Assembly (NCBI GenBank): GCA_937876095.1
Contig: CALFIE010000057.1
Span: 1 to 27,838 of the forward strand
DNA length: 27,838 nt
Source: an uncultured Flavobacteriales bacterium
GTDB taxonomy: Bacteria; Bacteroidota; Bacteroidia; Flavobacteriales; Weeksellaceae
Reading direction: 5' to 3'
Part shown: positions 1-7,335 of the stretch, in pieces
How the letters are laid out: each line of letters opens with the position of its first letter
Numbering within the stretch: the stretch's first letter is position 1
Notes under the pieces: model-generated
The model's database searches: none
What the model saw: the letters and a program-made list of their open reading frames with translations, nothing else
Told to the model about the DNA's origin: nothing
Made by a program: the position numbers and the translations under genes

Positions 1-11
1 ATTAATATACT

Positions 12-156
12 ATGAACAAAACAGTTGATTACACTGATTATCGCAACCTGCTTATTAGGAGCTGTGTTGCAGTATTTATTCTATTGCAAAAAAGGTGATA
101 CTACCACAACAAAAACTGTGACAGACTCAGAAATTGTAGCATCAATGAGTAGATAA
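12..156 (+). pseudogene. Frameshifted N-terminal fragment of a membrane-anchored protein (possibly OmpA family)
   Basis: An ATG at 12 starts MNKT and then goes out of the sensible frame. Removing one A from the AAAA run at 18-21 gives MNKQLITLIIATCLLGAVLQ followed by YLFYCKKGDTTTT and so on to a TAA at 154-156. That reading has a short basic N-terminus, a hydrophobic segment of about 16 residues and a polar Thr-rich stretch. This is how several flavobacterial OmpA-family proteins begin, but I recognise the layout only, not the protein. From about base 140 the sequence is also the antisense of a transposase gene, so the native coding sequence stops there and the last few residues before TAA are foreign. 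The piece is truncated and frameshifted and is probably dead. The family assignment is weak; the existence of a broken coding remnant is better supported. Confidence 0.45.
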
Positions 157-451
157 ACCTTATTATTTTGACTGTAGGTAAGTTTTGGAGCCTTCGCCAA
201 CATTACATTGAAATAGCGCTGTAAAGTACTTACAGAATATCCAGATTCAAATGAAATTTGTTCATAGGTTTGTCTACCGACAATCCACTTCTTAAACCAA
301 ATCTCCTTGTTTTTTAAGGAAACAGACTTGTTTTCGGAGGTGAAATAAATTCCGCAATTTTTGCATTTCAACCGACGTTTGTTGTTTTGTTTTCCCCAGG
401 AAATTGTCTCCAAACTTCCGCAACACCAACAACGATTTTTTTTGAATTTTC
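81..451 (-). pseudogene. Truncated, frameshifted transposase (zinc ribbon + HTH, up to the first catalytic Asp)
   Basis: The open frame reads a zinc ribbon (CWCCG near the start, then CKNCG), a basic stretch containing FKKWIVGRQTYEQIS, a helix-turn-helix (SGYSVSTLQRYF) and then VYLLIDAT. In related insertion-sequence transposases LLID-x-T carries the first Asp of the DDE triad. Right after LLIDAT the reading runs into the antisense of the neighbouring membrane-protein fragment and stops at 81, so the remaining catalytic domain is missing. The zinc-ribbon frame has no ATG. The best start, ATG at 455-457 (MTENSKK), lies in another frame, and the two meet at a run of eight A (436-443, minus strand). 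One extra A, or a -1 slip on A-AAA-AAA, would give MTENSKKNRCWCCGSLET. The family resembles IS256/IS1249-like or related transposases, which I cannot fix from memory. It is almost certainly inactive. Confidence 0.7.
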
Positions 452-457
452 AGTCAT

Positions 458-497
458 AATAAAAGTTTATTGAAACAAAGTTCAATAAACTTTTATT
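458..497. repeat. Perfect 17-bp inverted repeat with 6-nt loop
   Basis: AATAAAAGTTTATTGAA (458-474), loop ACAAAG, then its exact reverse complement (481-497). On the minus strand the 3' arm ends one base before the transposase ATG (457-455), so in a read-through transcript the hairpin would sit directly against the start codon. It could equally be an element end or a weak AT-rich terminator for the ftsX-DUF3098 transcript coming from the right. The dyad is certain; its function is not. Confidence 0.75.
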
Positions 498-564
498 TAT
501 ATCAGTAATCATCGGAATCGCAAACAATTTTACCAACTATTTTTGACTATTAAATATTTAAAAA

Positions 565-867
565 TTATTTGTTTCTTTTCAAAATAGCATACACTTCTAC
601 CGCAAATCCCGCAATAATAAGTAAAGGTGCTATTCTAATTCTACGAATAGAAAAAATATCTTCGTTCCAAGAATTGGGATCAAATTTACCATCTATGGTA
701 TTTGCATCTGCTCCTAACATTAGAAGAAATCCTACCAAAATGAGTGCTAAACCAATCAACATCAGTTTAAAATTTTTAGATCCAAAATAAAATGTATTGT
801 TAACTTCTGCTTTTGTTGGTGTAGAACCAATCTGCTCTGCTGAAAATTTATCTGTTTTTTTTGCCAT
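565..867 (-). CDS. DUF3098 family small membrane protein
   Basis: 100 residues. A polar N-terminus is followed by two hydrophobic segments: residues about 33-52 (LMLIGLALILVGFLLMLGA) and about 76-95 (RIAPLLIIAGFAVEVYAIL). The loop between them contains FDPNSWNEDIFSIRRIRIAP, which is typical of DUF3098 proteins of Bacteroidota. The start codon lies only 2 nt after the ftsX stop, so the two genes are one transcript and probably translationally coupled. The neighbourhood suggests a role near FtsX or in the envelope, but no function is known for the family. In relatives I recall, the next gene downstream is uppP followed by truB; here the next sequence is a transposase remnant, so the synteny appears broken just after this gene. 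The family call rests on memory of size, topology and context. Confidence 0.8.
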   Translation of the reverse strand: MAKKTDKFSAEQIGSTPTKAEVNNTFYFGSKNFKLMLIGLALILVGFLLMLGADANTIDGKFDPNSWNEDIFSIRRIRIAPLLIIAGFAVEVYAILKRNK

Positions 868-869
868 AA

Positions 870-1769
870 TTAGGAGTAATAAAGGTCATCTACACTGGAT
901 TTTAGGAATCGCCAAGTTGCGAAAACAGTGCTTGCAACGGTGATGAAAATCCCCAACAAAACAATTAATATGATTAGCAATAAATACTGATCGTTACTTT
1001 GCCAAAATGAACTGCCAATTTCACTAGTAAAATAGTACCAAAGTGCAAAAAGCACGAATAAACCAATAATTGAACCTATAAGTCCAAGAATTGCTGCTTC
1101 TTTTACGAATGGTTTTAATATAAATCGACGTTTTGCTCCAACTAATTGCATAGTTTTTATGATAAATCGTTTAGAGTAGATTTTCAAACGAATAGAATTA
1201 TTAATGAGAACCATCGCCAAAACCAAAAATAATAGTGAAAATACAAAAATCCATTTCAAAATACGATTGAGATTGTTATAGACTTCAACCATCAATGTAC
1301 TATTGTTTTTTACTTCTTTAATATTAGGAACTGACGCAAGTTGTTTCACAACTCCATCAATTTTTGCAGGATCTACATATTCTGGTTTCAGAGCAACTTC
1401 AACAGAAGCTGGGAAAATATCTTCTTCAAACAAAGCATCAGAATCTAAACCCATACTTTTTTTGGCTTCATCAGTTGCCATTTTTCGAGAAATGAAAGTG
1501 GCTTTTTTCACAAAAGGCATTTTTTCAATTTTTTGAAAAGTTTCTTTTTCTTGATTTGCAATTCGAGCCGAATCTTTAGCATCGTAATTTTCATCATAGA
1601 ATGCATTTACAACCAATTGTTCTTTGATGTAGTCTGAATATTTCTGTGCATTGATCAAGATCATACCAAATAATCCAGCCAAAAACAAAACCAACGCAAT
1701 ACTGATAACTACCGTAATGTTGCTTGATCTGAGTCTATTTTTGTTGAAATCATCTAAAGTCTTTGCCAT
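870..1769 (-). CDS. ftsX: Cell division protein FtsX
   Basis: 299 residues with the FtsX topology: a short cytoplasmic N-terminus, TM1 at about 18-40, a periplasmic domain at about 41-170, and three more membrane segments at about 171-190, 224-247 and 262-286. The conserved cytoplasmic loop motif MQLVGAKRRFI..PF sits at 207-221. FtsX is the permease-like partner of the ATPase FtsE. The complex sits in the inner membrane and couples septum assembly to activation of cell-wall hydrolases on the periplasmic side. No ftsE is adjacent, which is normal in Bacteroidota. It is divergent from rsmA across about 150 nt and followed 2 nt later by the DUF3098 gene. ATG at 1769-1767 agrees with the usual N-terminus of the family. 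Confidence 0.92.
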   Translation of the reverse strand: MAKTLDDFNKNRLRSSNITVVISIALVLFLAGLFGMILINAQKYSDYIKEQLVVNAFYDENYDAKDSARIANQEKETFQKIEKMPFVKKATFISRKMATDEAKKSMGLDSDALFEEDIFPASVEVALKPEYVDPAKIDGVVKQLASVPNIKEVKNNSTLMVEVYNNLNRILKWIFVFSLLFLVLAMVLINNSIRLKIYSKRFIIKTMQLVGAKRRFILKPFVKEAAILGLIGSIIGLFVLFALWYYFTSEIGSSFWQSNDQYLLLIILIVLLGIFITVASTVFATWRFLKSSVDDLYYS

Positions 1770-1805
1770 TAAATCATAATTTTTGGTAAAAATAGAAAAA
1801 AACTT

Positions 1806-1828
1806 CCGTAATTTGCCGAGAATTACGG
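1806..1828. repeat. Perfect 8-bp dyad in the ftsX/rsmA divergent spacer
   Basis: CCGTAATT (1806-1813), TGCCGAG, AATTACGG (1821-1828). It lies 36 nt upstream of the ftsX ATG and 94 nt upstream of the rsmA ATG, so it could be an operator or a leader hairpin for ftsX. There is no T-run on either side, so it is not a typical terminator. Confidence 0.5.
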
Positions 1829-1922
1829 GAAAATCGTGTTAAAAAAAACTTAAATGTTTCTTTGTGAATGTTAACTATAGCCAAACGAATTCCCTGAGAA
1901 AATCTTAGAAAAACGTATAATT

Positions 1923-2699
1923 ATGACAGTTAAAGCGAAGAAACACCTTGGTCAACATTTCTTAACCGATGAGAATATCGCCAAAAAAATCGTAGATGCA
2001 CTGAGTCCCAATGAAATGGCAAAAATTCTGGAAGTTGGTCCTGGAATGGGCGTCCTTACCAAATATTTATTAGAAAAAAATAATGAAATTTTTGTTGCAG
2101 AAATAGATCAAGAATCGGTAATATATCTTCAAAAAAACTATCCAAAATTAGAAGAAAAATATTTTACAGGGGATTTCCTGAAAATGGATTTCATGGATTT
2201 TTCTAATGATGAAGTATTGGTAATTGGCAACTTTCCTTATAATATTTCATCGCAAATTTTATTTAAAATAATAGATCATTACTCCACAATTCCCGAAATG
2301 GTGGGAATGTTCCAAAAAGAAGTTGCAGAAAGAGTTGCTGCAGTACCAAGAAATAAAAGTTATGGCATTTTATCGGTTTTGGTTCAAGCGTATTACCAAG
2401 TAGATTATCTTTTCACTGTACACGAAAATGTGTTTAATCCACCTCCAAAAGTAAAATCTGGAGTTATTAAACTTTCTAGAAATCCAAAACCAAACTTGCA
2501 AGGAAATGAAATACTCTTCAAGCAAATTGTAAAAGCAGGATTCAACCAAAGACGAAAAAAATTATCCAACGCTTTGAAAATTTTGCAAATTCCTGAATCC
2601 TTGAAAACTCACCAATTTATGGATCAGCGTGCAGAGGAACTTTCGGTAGAAGATTTCATAGCATTTGCAAAATTATGGCAATCAGAAATCACCTCATAA
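1923..2699 (+). CDS. rsmA: 16S rRNA (adenine1518-N6/adenine1519-N6)-dimethyltransferase
   Basis: RsmA (KsgA) transfers four methyl groups from S-adenosylmethionine to two adjacent adenines in the 3' terminal hairpin of 16S rRNA during late 30S assembly; its loss gives kasugamycin resistance. The 258-residue length is normal. Visible motifs are the N-terminal KKHLGQHFL (6-14), the SAM-binding motif LEVGPGMGVLT (37-47), the acidic residue of motif II (AEID, 59-62) and the catalytic motif NFPYNISS (103-110). FNPPPKVKSGV further on contacts RNA in the family. A -7-like box TTTCTTTG (1857-1864) lies upstream with one mismatch to TAnnTTTG. It is a single-gene transcription unit ending at a strong terminator immediately after the stop. 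Confidence 0.95.
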   Translation: MTVKAKKHLGQHFLTDENIAKKIVDALSPNEMAKILEVGPGMGVLTKYLLEKNNEIFVAEIDQESVIYLQKNYPKLEEKYFTGDFLKMDFMDFSNDEVLVIGNFPYNISSQILFKIIDHYSTIPEMVGMFQKEVAERVAAVPRNKSYGILSVLVQAYYQVDYLFTVHENVFNPPPKVKSGVIKLSRNPKPNLQGNEILFKQIVKAGFNQRRKKLSNALKILQIPESLKTHQFMDQRAEELSVEDFIAFAKLWQSEITS

Positions 2700-2700
2700 A

Positions 2701-2732
2701 AAAAACTGCTTCATTTCCTGAAGCAGTTTTTT
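2701..2732. terminator. Bidirectional intrinsic terminator, rsmA / T9SS type B gene
   Basis: A 13-bp stem AAAAACTGCTTCA (2701-2713), loop TTTCC, TGAAGCAGTTTTT (2719-2731) with A-run and T-run on the two sides. It begins one base after the rsmA stop and ends 19 nt beyond the stop of the convergent gene, so it can serve both transcripts. Confidence 0.9.
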
Positions 2733-2750
2733 ATTTATTAAAGATATAAA

Positions 2751-5366
2751 TTAATTTCTATTTTTAAGTAAAATCCAACCTGTTTTTTCGACTGGGTTTT
2801 GATTTACAGGATCATTCCAATTCATTTTGTACCAATAAGTCGAAGTTGGTAACAATCTATTATCAAAATAGCCATTCCAAACAGTTCTACCTTTATCTGC
2901 TTTAAATATTTCTTTACCATAGCGATCATAAATTGCTGCTGCAAAGTTTTCATACACGCTGATTCCTGTAAAATCTACAACATCGTTTATACCATCACCA
3001 TTTGGCGAAATAATATTTGGCATAAAGAACGTGAAATAATCTAAACCACCAACACAAGTGGTATTTTTGACTCTCACTTTTATGCTATAATTCAAGTTGT
3101 TTTGCAAGTTGGTAAATACATTAGAAGCTTGCCAAGAAATTCCACCATCGATTGAATATTCAATCACTCCATTAGTAGAACTAACTGCACTGATTGTTAA
3201 GGTGTGATTGTCATATAAAACTGCTTTAATAACAGGAACTGAAGAATCAAAAACGACTGCAGAGAATTGTTTGGAACAAATTCCGTTGGAAATCGTGACA
3301 GTATAAGTACCAACTTGGTCAGTAGTAATTGTTTGTGTAGTAGCACCTGTATTCCAAGAATAGGTATAATTGGTTCCTGTTCCTGCATCTAATGTAATAA
3401 CATCACCCGGACAAATTTGACCTCCTTGTAAAGTAGAAGTTATTGCATCTACTACAGTGATTGTTACAGTTGAAGGAGTTGGTGAAACACAACCATTTGC
3501 TCCAACTCCATAAACGGTATAAGTCGTAGTTGTATTAGGTGAAACAGTTTGGGTATCTGTATTTCCTGGTAATCCATTCCAATTATAGGTTGCAGCTCCA
3601 GTTGCAGTAAGTGTTACACTTTCGCCAACACAAATCGTAGTTTCAGTTGCAGTAACTGCTACAACTGGTGGTGTAGTATCTTGTGAAACGGTAACACTTT
3701 TGGTATTAGAACAAACCTTATTGTTCGGTTGAAAAGTATTAGAAATTGTAAGTGTATAAGTTCCACCTGCATTTACTACAGGTGATAAAGTATTTGCACC
3801 TGAAACTATATTTCCTCCACCTGATGCTATCCAAGAAAAAGTAGAACCAGTTGGATATACAGATGCACTTGCATTGAGTGTAACTTGCGGTACTGTGCAA
3901 GTAATTGTTGCAGGTGCAGCAATACTTGCGGTAATTTCAGCAGCTTTTATGAGTTGTAATTCTGCAACTTTAGAACAAAATCCTCCATTTTTCACCAAAA
4001 CGTAAACAGTTTGATTTCCTGCACTTGAATAAGCCGTAGGATTGGCAATGATATTGGTATTTTCTGCTATTGCGTCAGCTTGATTTACATAATAAGTAAA
4101 AGTAGCTCCAGTCGTTGTACTAATATTTGGCTGTGCAGAAGTAAGATTAAATGTGGCATTACCCGCAACATAACATTCGGTAAGAGAAGAATTCTGAACA
4201 ACTGGTGAAGTTCCACCAACAATAGTAATTGATGCAACACCAGGACATGCATTTCCGGGTACGGTAACTTCCACACTGTACACACCAGGTTGATTGGCTA
4301 GATATGTAGCAGAAGTTGCTCCTGGAATGGCAGTAGTACCATTGAACCATTGGAAAGTTGCGCTAGCTGTTTGTACAGAAGCAGTAAGTGATTGTGTTTG
4401 ATTGTCACAAATATATACTGTAGGTGGCAATACAACACCAGTTGGTCCTAAAATTTGCACTCCAATATTAAACGAGCCTGCTTCTAAAAATACACCAGAA
4501 TCATAAGCAGTATCAGTTGCATCTGCTAAAACCATTTTAAAATGGTAGATTTGACCAGGAATAACAGTTGCTTCTGAAGTAAGAGGTATAGTCCTTCCAT
4601 TAAAATTGGTTTCCACAGAAGAATTATTGTAACCTGCAAAATATTGCTCGTTTACAGCTCCACAATCACCCGGAATTGCAGGGTGAATATTGGTTACACT
4701 TACTGCTCCACCTCCTGCTGGCAAAATAGCTAAATTGGTATAAGTAGGATCTCCTACTTTTTTCAATAAAAGAGCAAATCCATCGGTAAAATCACATGGG
4801 AAACTTCCGTCGTATTCTTCTGAAGCAAAGATATAATTAAATTTAACCAATGTAGAATTTGGCACAAAATCAAATTCTACAGAAACTGCATCACTCAAAA
4901 AAGTAACTGGATTAATGGCTGTAACCAAATCTGCATCACTTGACGTACCCAAAGTTTCACTCAATGAAGTTAACTGTGGGGTATTTCCAGCTTGTGAAAC
5001 ATGACCAGTCGTTAAAATAATTCCTTCTGTAAATGGAAAATTAGTAGTTCCTTTATTGAAATATCCCCAAGATCTCTCAGGATCACTTGCAGGCAAGTTA
5101 GGAGAAACCGTAACATTGGTAACACTTGATGTAGAACACGTAGAGCCACCAGTAATTAGCACATCTTTTATTAATTGAGCTATGGTATAATTACTTTCAG
5201 GATAAGGAGCGACATTTACATTTATTAATGCGCCAGCTTTCATGCTTTCTGCAGTAATTGTTTCTTTTTTTGGTTGTCTTGCTTTAGTATTTTGTGCAAA
5301 ATTTATTTGCAAACCAAATAGTAATAAGATAGCAAGAACATAATTTTTTAGTAGCTTTTGTAACAT
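2751..5366 (-). CDS. Secreted surface protein: choice-of-anchor L domain, Ig-like repeats, T9SS type B sorting domain
   Basis: 871 residues from the ATG at 5366-5364. I prefer this start to an in-frame TTG at 5384 because that TTG is the end of the -7 promoter box. A Sec signal peptide (KNYVLAILLLFGLQINFAQ) is followed by a domain rich in aromatic and Gly residues (about 55-300; RSWGYFNKGTTNFPF, EGIILTTGHV, FNYIFASEEYDG) of the choice-of-anchor L type. Several Ig/PKD-like repeats follow, with GVYSVEVTVPG, GGTYTLTISN and VGTYTVTISNG strands. The last 90 residues (IISPNGDGIND ... YDRYGKEIFK ... WNGYFDNRLLPTSTYWY) are the gliding-motility-associated C-terminal domain used for export by the type IX system and cell-surface attachment. 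A role in adhesion or matrix binding is inferred; the ligand is unknown. Single gene with its own promoter. Confidence 0.9.
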   Translation of the reverse strand: MLQKLLKNYVLAILLLFGLQINFAQNTKARQPKKETITAESMKAGALINVNVAPYPESNYTIAQLIKDVLITGGSTCSTSSVTNVTVSPNLPASDPERSWGYFNKGTTNFPFTEGIILTTGHVSQAGNTPQLTSLSETLGTSSDADLVTAINPVTFLSDAVSVEFDFVPNSTLVKFNYIFASEEYDGSFPCDFTDGFALLLKKVGDPTYTNLAILPAGGGAVSVTNIHPAIPGDCGAVNEQYFAGYNNSSVETNFNGRTIPLTSEATVIPGQIYHFKMVLADATDTAYDSGVFLEAGSFNIGVQILGPTGVVLPPTVYICDNQTQSLTASVQTASATFQWFNGTTAIPGATSATYLANQPGVYSVEVTVPGNACPGVASITIVGGTSPVVQNSSLTECYVAGNATFNLTSAQPNISTTTGATFTYYVNQADAIAENTNIIANPTAYSSAGNQTVYVLVKNGGFCSKVAELQLIKAAEITASIAAPATITCTVPQVTLNASASVYPTGSTFSWIASGGGNIVSGANTLSPVVNAGGTYTLTISNTFQPNNKVCSNTKSVTVSQDTTPPVVAVTATETTICVGESVTLTATGAATYNWNGLPGNTDTQTVSPNTTTTYTVYGVGANGCVSPTPSTVTITVVDAITSTLQGGQICPGDVITLDAGTGTNYTYSWNTGATTQTITTDQVGTYTVTISNGICSKQFSAVVFDSSVPVIKAVLYDNHTLTISAVSSTNGVIEYSIDGGISWQASNVFTNLQNNLNYSIKVRVKNTTCVGGLDYFTFFMPNIISPNGDGINDVVDFTGISVYENFAAAIYDRYGKEIFKADKGRTVWNGYFDNRLLPTSTYWYKMNWNDPVNQNPVEKTGWILLKNRN

Positions 5367-5381
5367 ATTGAGTAGTTTGCA

Positions 5382-5414
5382 CAAAAATAATAATTATTCT
5401 TGATTTTACTCAAA
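5382..5414 (-). promoter_or_regulatory. Bacteroidota-type promoter of the T9SS type B gene
   Basis: Minus strand: TTTG (5414-5411), 21 nt, TATTTTTG (5389-5382), matching the TTTG / TAnnTTTG consensus. Expected transcript start is near 5376, about ten bases before the ATG at 5366. Confidence 0.65.
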
Positions 5415-5504
5415 ATTTTTAACTATTTTTTTTTTCATATTAAATTAAATTAAAAACCTTCTATTAATAAGGAATTAGTTACTCTAATTAAAATTAAAAT
5501 TGTA

Positions 5505-6032
5505 TTATTCTTCTGTTTTCAAATTTTCAATTTTGTCTTGCAGTTCCTGAATTTTATCTCTAAGTACTTTAATTTGATTTTTATTGCTAGAAACATTGCT
5601 TTTCAAAATTACTTTTTGTGCTTTTTCTTTGTGTTCATCATCGTCATCTTCATCGGCAATTTCTTCTATATCTTCCTGAATTTCATCTATATCTTCATTA
5701 ATTTCCTCTATATCTTCCTGAATTTCGTCTATATCTTCTTGGATTTCAATTACATCATCTTTGATGTTTTCTATGTGCTGAGAACTTTTATTCACCGACA
5801 TTTGAATAAAAATCGCCAAATAAATCGCTTCTAAAGAAACAATAGTTGTGAGTACCAACATCATCTGATCAAACTCTACAATATGAAAAATAGATAACAA
5901 AAATGATCCTGCAAATAGAATGGTATGCACAATTAAAGAGGAAACCGAACCAACCCAAGAAATGATGGAATTGGCAACTTTGTCTAAAAATGCGATATTT
6001 TTTTCACGGATTTCTTCTCTTCTTATTTTCAT
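5505..6032 (-). CDS. DUF1003-like membrane protein with long acidic coiled coil
   Basis: 175 residues. An N-terminal charged stretch is followed by two hydrophobic segments (about 33-50, SLIVHTILFAGSFLLSIF; about 58-77, MLVLTTIVSLEAIYLAIFIQ). The order (ANSIISWVGSVSS, membrane helix, short loop, membrane helix ending IFIQMSVNKSSQH) matches DUF1003 proteins, whose function is unknown. The rest (about 80-175) is coiled coil: near-perfect 7-residue repeats of the form EIQEDID, an acidic patch (EDDDDE), then basic and amphipathic helices. The repeats are also visible as a 21-nt repeat in DNA. The topology predicts the coiled coil in the cytoplasm. The DUF assignment is moderate; the topology and coiled coil are plain. 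Encoded alone, with a -7 box at 6120-6113 and a leader of about 75 nt. Confidence 0.75.
   Translation of the reverse strand: MKIRREEIREKNIAFLDKVANSIISWVGSVSSLIVHTILFAGSFLLSIFHIVEFDQMMLVLTTIVSLEAIYLAIFIQMSVNKSSQHIENIKDDVIEIQEDIDEIQEDIEEINEDIDEIQEDIEEIADEDDDDEHKEKAQKVILKSNVSSNKNQIKVLRDKIQELQDKIENLKTEE
5654..5760 (-). repeat. In-frame 21-nt tandem repeat encoding coiled-coil heptads
   Basis: About five copies of a 21-nt unit, typified on the plus strand by CCTGAATTTCATCTATATCTT with a few substitutions per copy. Each copy encodes a seven-residue heptad (EIQEDID, EIQEDIE, EINEDID, EIQEDIE, then EIADEDD). Copy number could change by slippage without breaking the frame. Confidence 0.8.
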
Positions 6033-6112
6033 AATGTCAGTTTAAAAAATTGCCGGTTTTATTATGGTTGATTCGCAAAAATTTGACTTTTTATTCATAT
6101 AGTTTTGCAATG

Positions 6113-6120
6113 CAAAGTTA
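6113..6120 (-). promoter_or_regulatory. -7 promoter box for the DUF1003-like gene
   Basis: TAACTTTG on the minus strand is an exact TAnnTTTG match. No clear TTTG is seen at the right -33 distance. A small dyad, TTTGCA-A-TGCAAA, overlaps the box just downstream (about 6104-6116). The rest of the 6033-6242 spacer holds only an 8-bp hairpin (6191-6211) without a T-run and AT-rich sequence. Confidence 0.4.
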
Positions 6121-6242
6121 CACTATATTTTCAAAAATGTAAAAAATGGATGAGAAAGTGCTGTTTAAAGACTAAAAAAGTAAGTAATCGGTTTGAAAAG
6201 CAATTTCAAACATTACGGTTGTGTTTTTTTAATTAAAAAAAT

Positions 6243-7157
6243 CTACAACTCTATGGTTTCCAATGCTTGTGGAAGGTAACTTTCTGTGAATACCAGTTTT
6301 GCTTCATCTAGAAAAACTCCCAAATCGTGGTATCTGTTAGAGAAATGTCCCAAAATTAATTTTTTAACTTCCGCTTTTTTAGCAATTTCTGCAGCTTCTT
6401 TTGCAGTGGTGTGACCTGTGTAATCAGCCATTTCTTTCAGATCGTGCAAAAAAGTAGATTCGTGATAGAGTACCTCTACATTTTTTATGATAGGAATTAT
6501 TTTCTCTGAAAATCTGGTATCACTACAAAATGCGTAAGAAATTGGTGGTTTCGCTTCGGTTGTGAGCACTTCATTTTTCAGAACATATCCGTCTTTCAAA
6601 GTAAAATCGCTACCTTTTTTTAAGAGATGATAGTCACACACTTCAATTTCCGGATATTTCAAAATTTCGGTCATATTTAGGTGGCGATCTTTTGGTTTTT
6701 CTCTGAAAAGGTAACCATTGCAATAAATCCTGTGATTGAGCGGAATTGTGAAGACTTCTACTCTATTATCTTCAAAAATTTTTTCTGATTTTTTGGATTC
6801 TAATTCATGAAAAACCACTTCAAAACCTTGATGTGTTTCGGTGATTCTAAAAATAGTTTCCATCATTTCCCTAATTCCTTTCGGTCCGTAAATGTGGAGT
6901 ACTGTTTCGCGACCAAGCAATCGAAAACTCGAAATCAAACCTGGCAAACCAAAACAGTGATCACCGTGTAAATGGGAGATAAAAATATGATTAATCCTGG
7001 AAAATTTAACCTTTGCTTTTCGCAATTGCACTTGAGTACCTTCTCCGCAATCTATGAGGAAACTGCGCTCTTCCATTTCTAGAAATTGTGCAGTTGGTGA
7101 CGATTTCACAGTGGGAATCGCCGAATTGTAACCTAAAATAGTGAGAAATGTGCTCAA
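6243..7157 (-). CDS. rnz: Ribonuclease Z
   Basis: RNase Z is a zinc-dependent endonuclease that removes 3' trailers from tRNA precursors, chiefly those lacking an encoded CCA. The 304-residue length is typical of the short form. Metallo-beta-lactamase ligands are all visible: HLHGDH (62-67), H142 (PLNHRIY), D213 (FCSDTRF), H249 (YTGHTT, the RNase Z signature) and H271 (LILGHFSNRY). The start appears to be TTG (7157-7155), because MSTFLTILGYNSAIPT is the expected N-terminus and no ATG or GTG is available in frame close by. A promoter-like pair lies upstream: TTTTG, 19 nt, GAGATTTG (one mismatch in the -7 box). It follows the pyrophosphatase gene in the same direction, separated by a 164-nt spacer filled with 7-nt repeats. 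Confidence 0.95.
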   Translation of the reverse strand: MSTFLTILGYNSAIPTVKSSPTAQFLEMEERSFLIDCGEGTQVQLRKAKVKFSRINHIFISHLHGDHCFGLPGLISSFRLLGRETVLHIYGPKGIREMMETIFRITETHQGFEVVFHELESKKSEKIFEDNRVEVFTIPLNHRIYCNGYLFREKPKDRHLNMTEILKYPEIEVCDYHLLKKGSDFTLKDGYVLKNEVLTTEAKPPISYAFCSDTRFSEKIIPIIKNVEVLYHESTFLHDLKEMADYTGHTTAKEAAEIAKKAEVKKLILGHFSNRYHDLGVFLDEAKLVFTESYLPQALETIEL

Positions 7158-7218
7158 AATAAGTGCTCGATTGTTAAAAGTGGTGCAAATCTCGTTAAAT
7201 TTCTGCGAAGTACAAAAC

Positions 7219-7335
7219 GAGTTATGAGTTATGAGTTATGAGTTATGAATTTTGAGTTTTGAGTTTTGAGTATCAGTAGGAGTTATGAGTTTTATAAAAT
7301 CTGAAATCTAATATCTGAAATTTAACATCTATCAT
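7219..7335. repeat. Degenerate tandem repeats with 7-nt period
   Basis: Eight consecutive 7-mers from 7219 to 7274 (GAGTTAT four times, GAATTTT, GAGTTTT twice, GAGTATC), a 5-nt interruption, GAGTTAT and GAGTTTT (7280-7293). A second word family keeps the same period (CTGAAAT, CTAATAT, CTGAAAT, TTAACAT, CTATCAT; 7301-7335). The last units run into the stop codon and final codons of the pyrophosphatase gene. Fills most of the rnz upstream spacer. Confidence 0.85.

Noticed and set aside
5538..5834. 98-residue plus-strand frame rich in Phe, Ile and Asn
   Set aside because: It is the antisense of the heptad repeat in the DUF1003-like gene; its pseudo-membrane pattern is produced by the 21-nt repeat.
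6191..6211. 8-bp hairpin GTTTGAAA/TTTCAAAC after rnz as a terminator
   Set aside because: No T-run follows on the minus strand, and such dyads are expected by chance in this AT-rich spacer.
7219..7335. Possible CRISPR array
   Set aside because: Units are 7 nt and contiguous without spacers; no cas genes are present.
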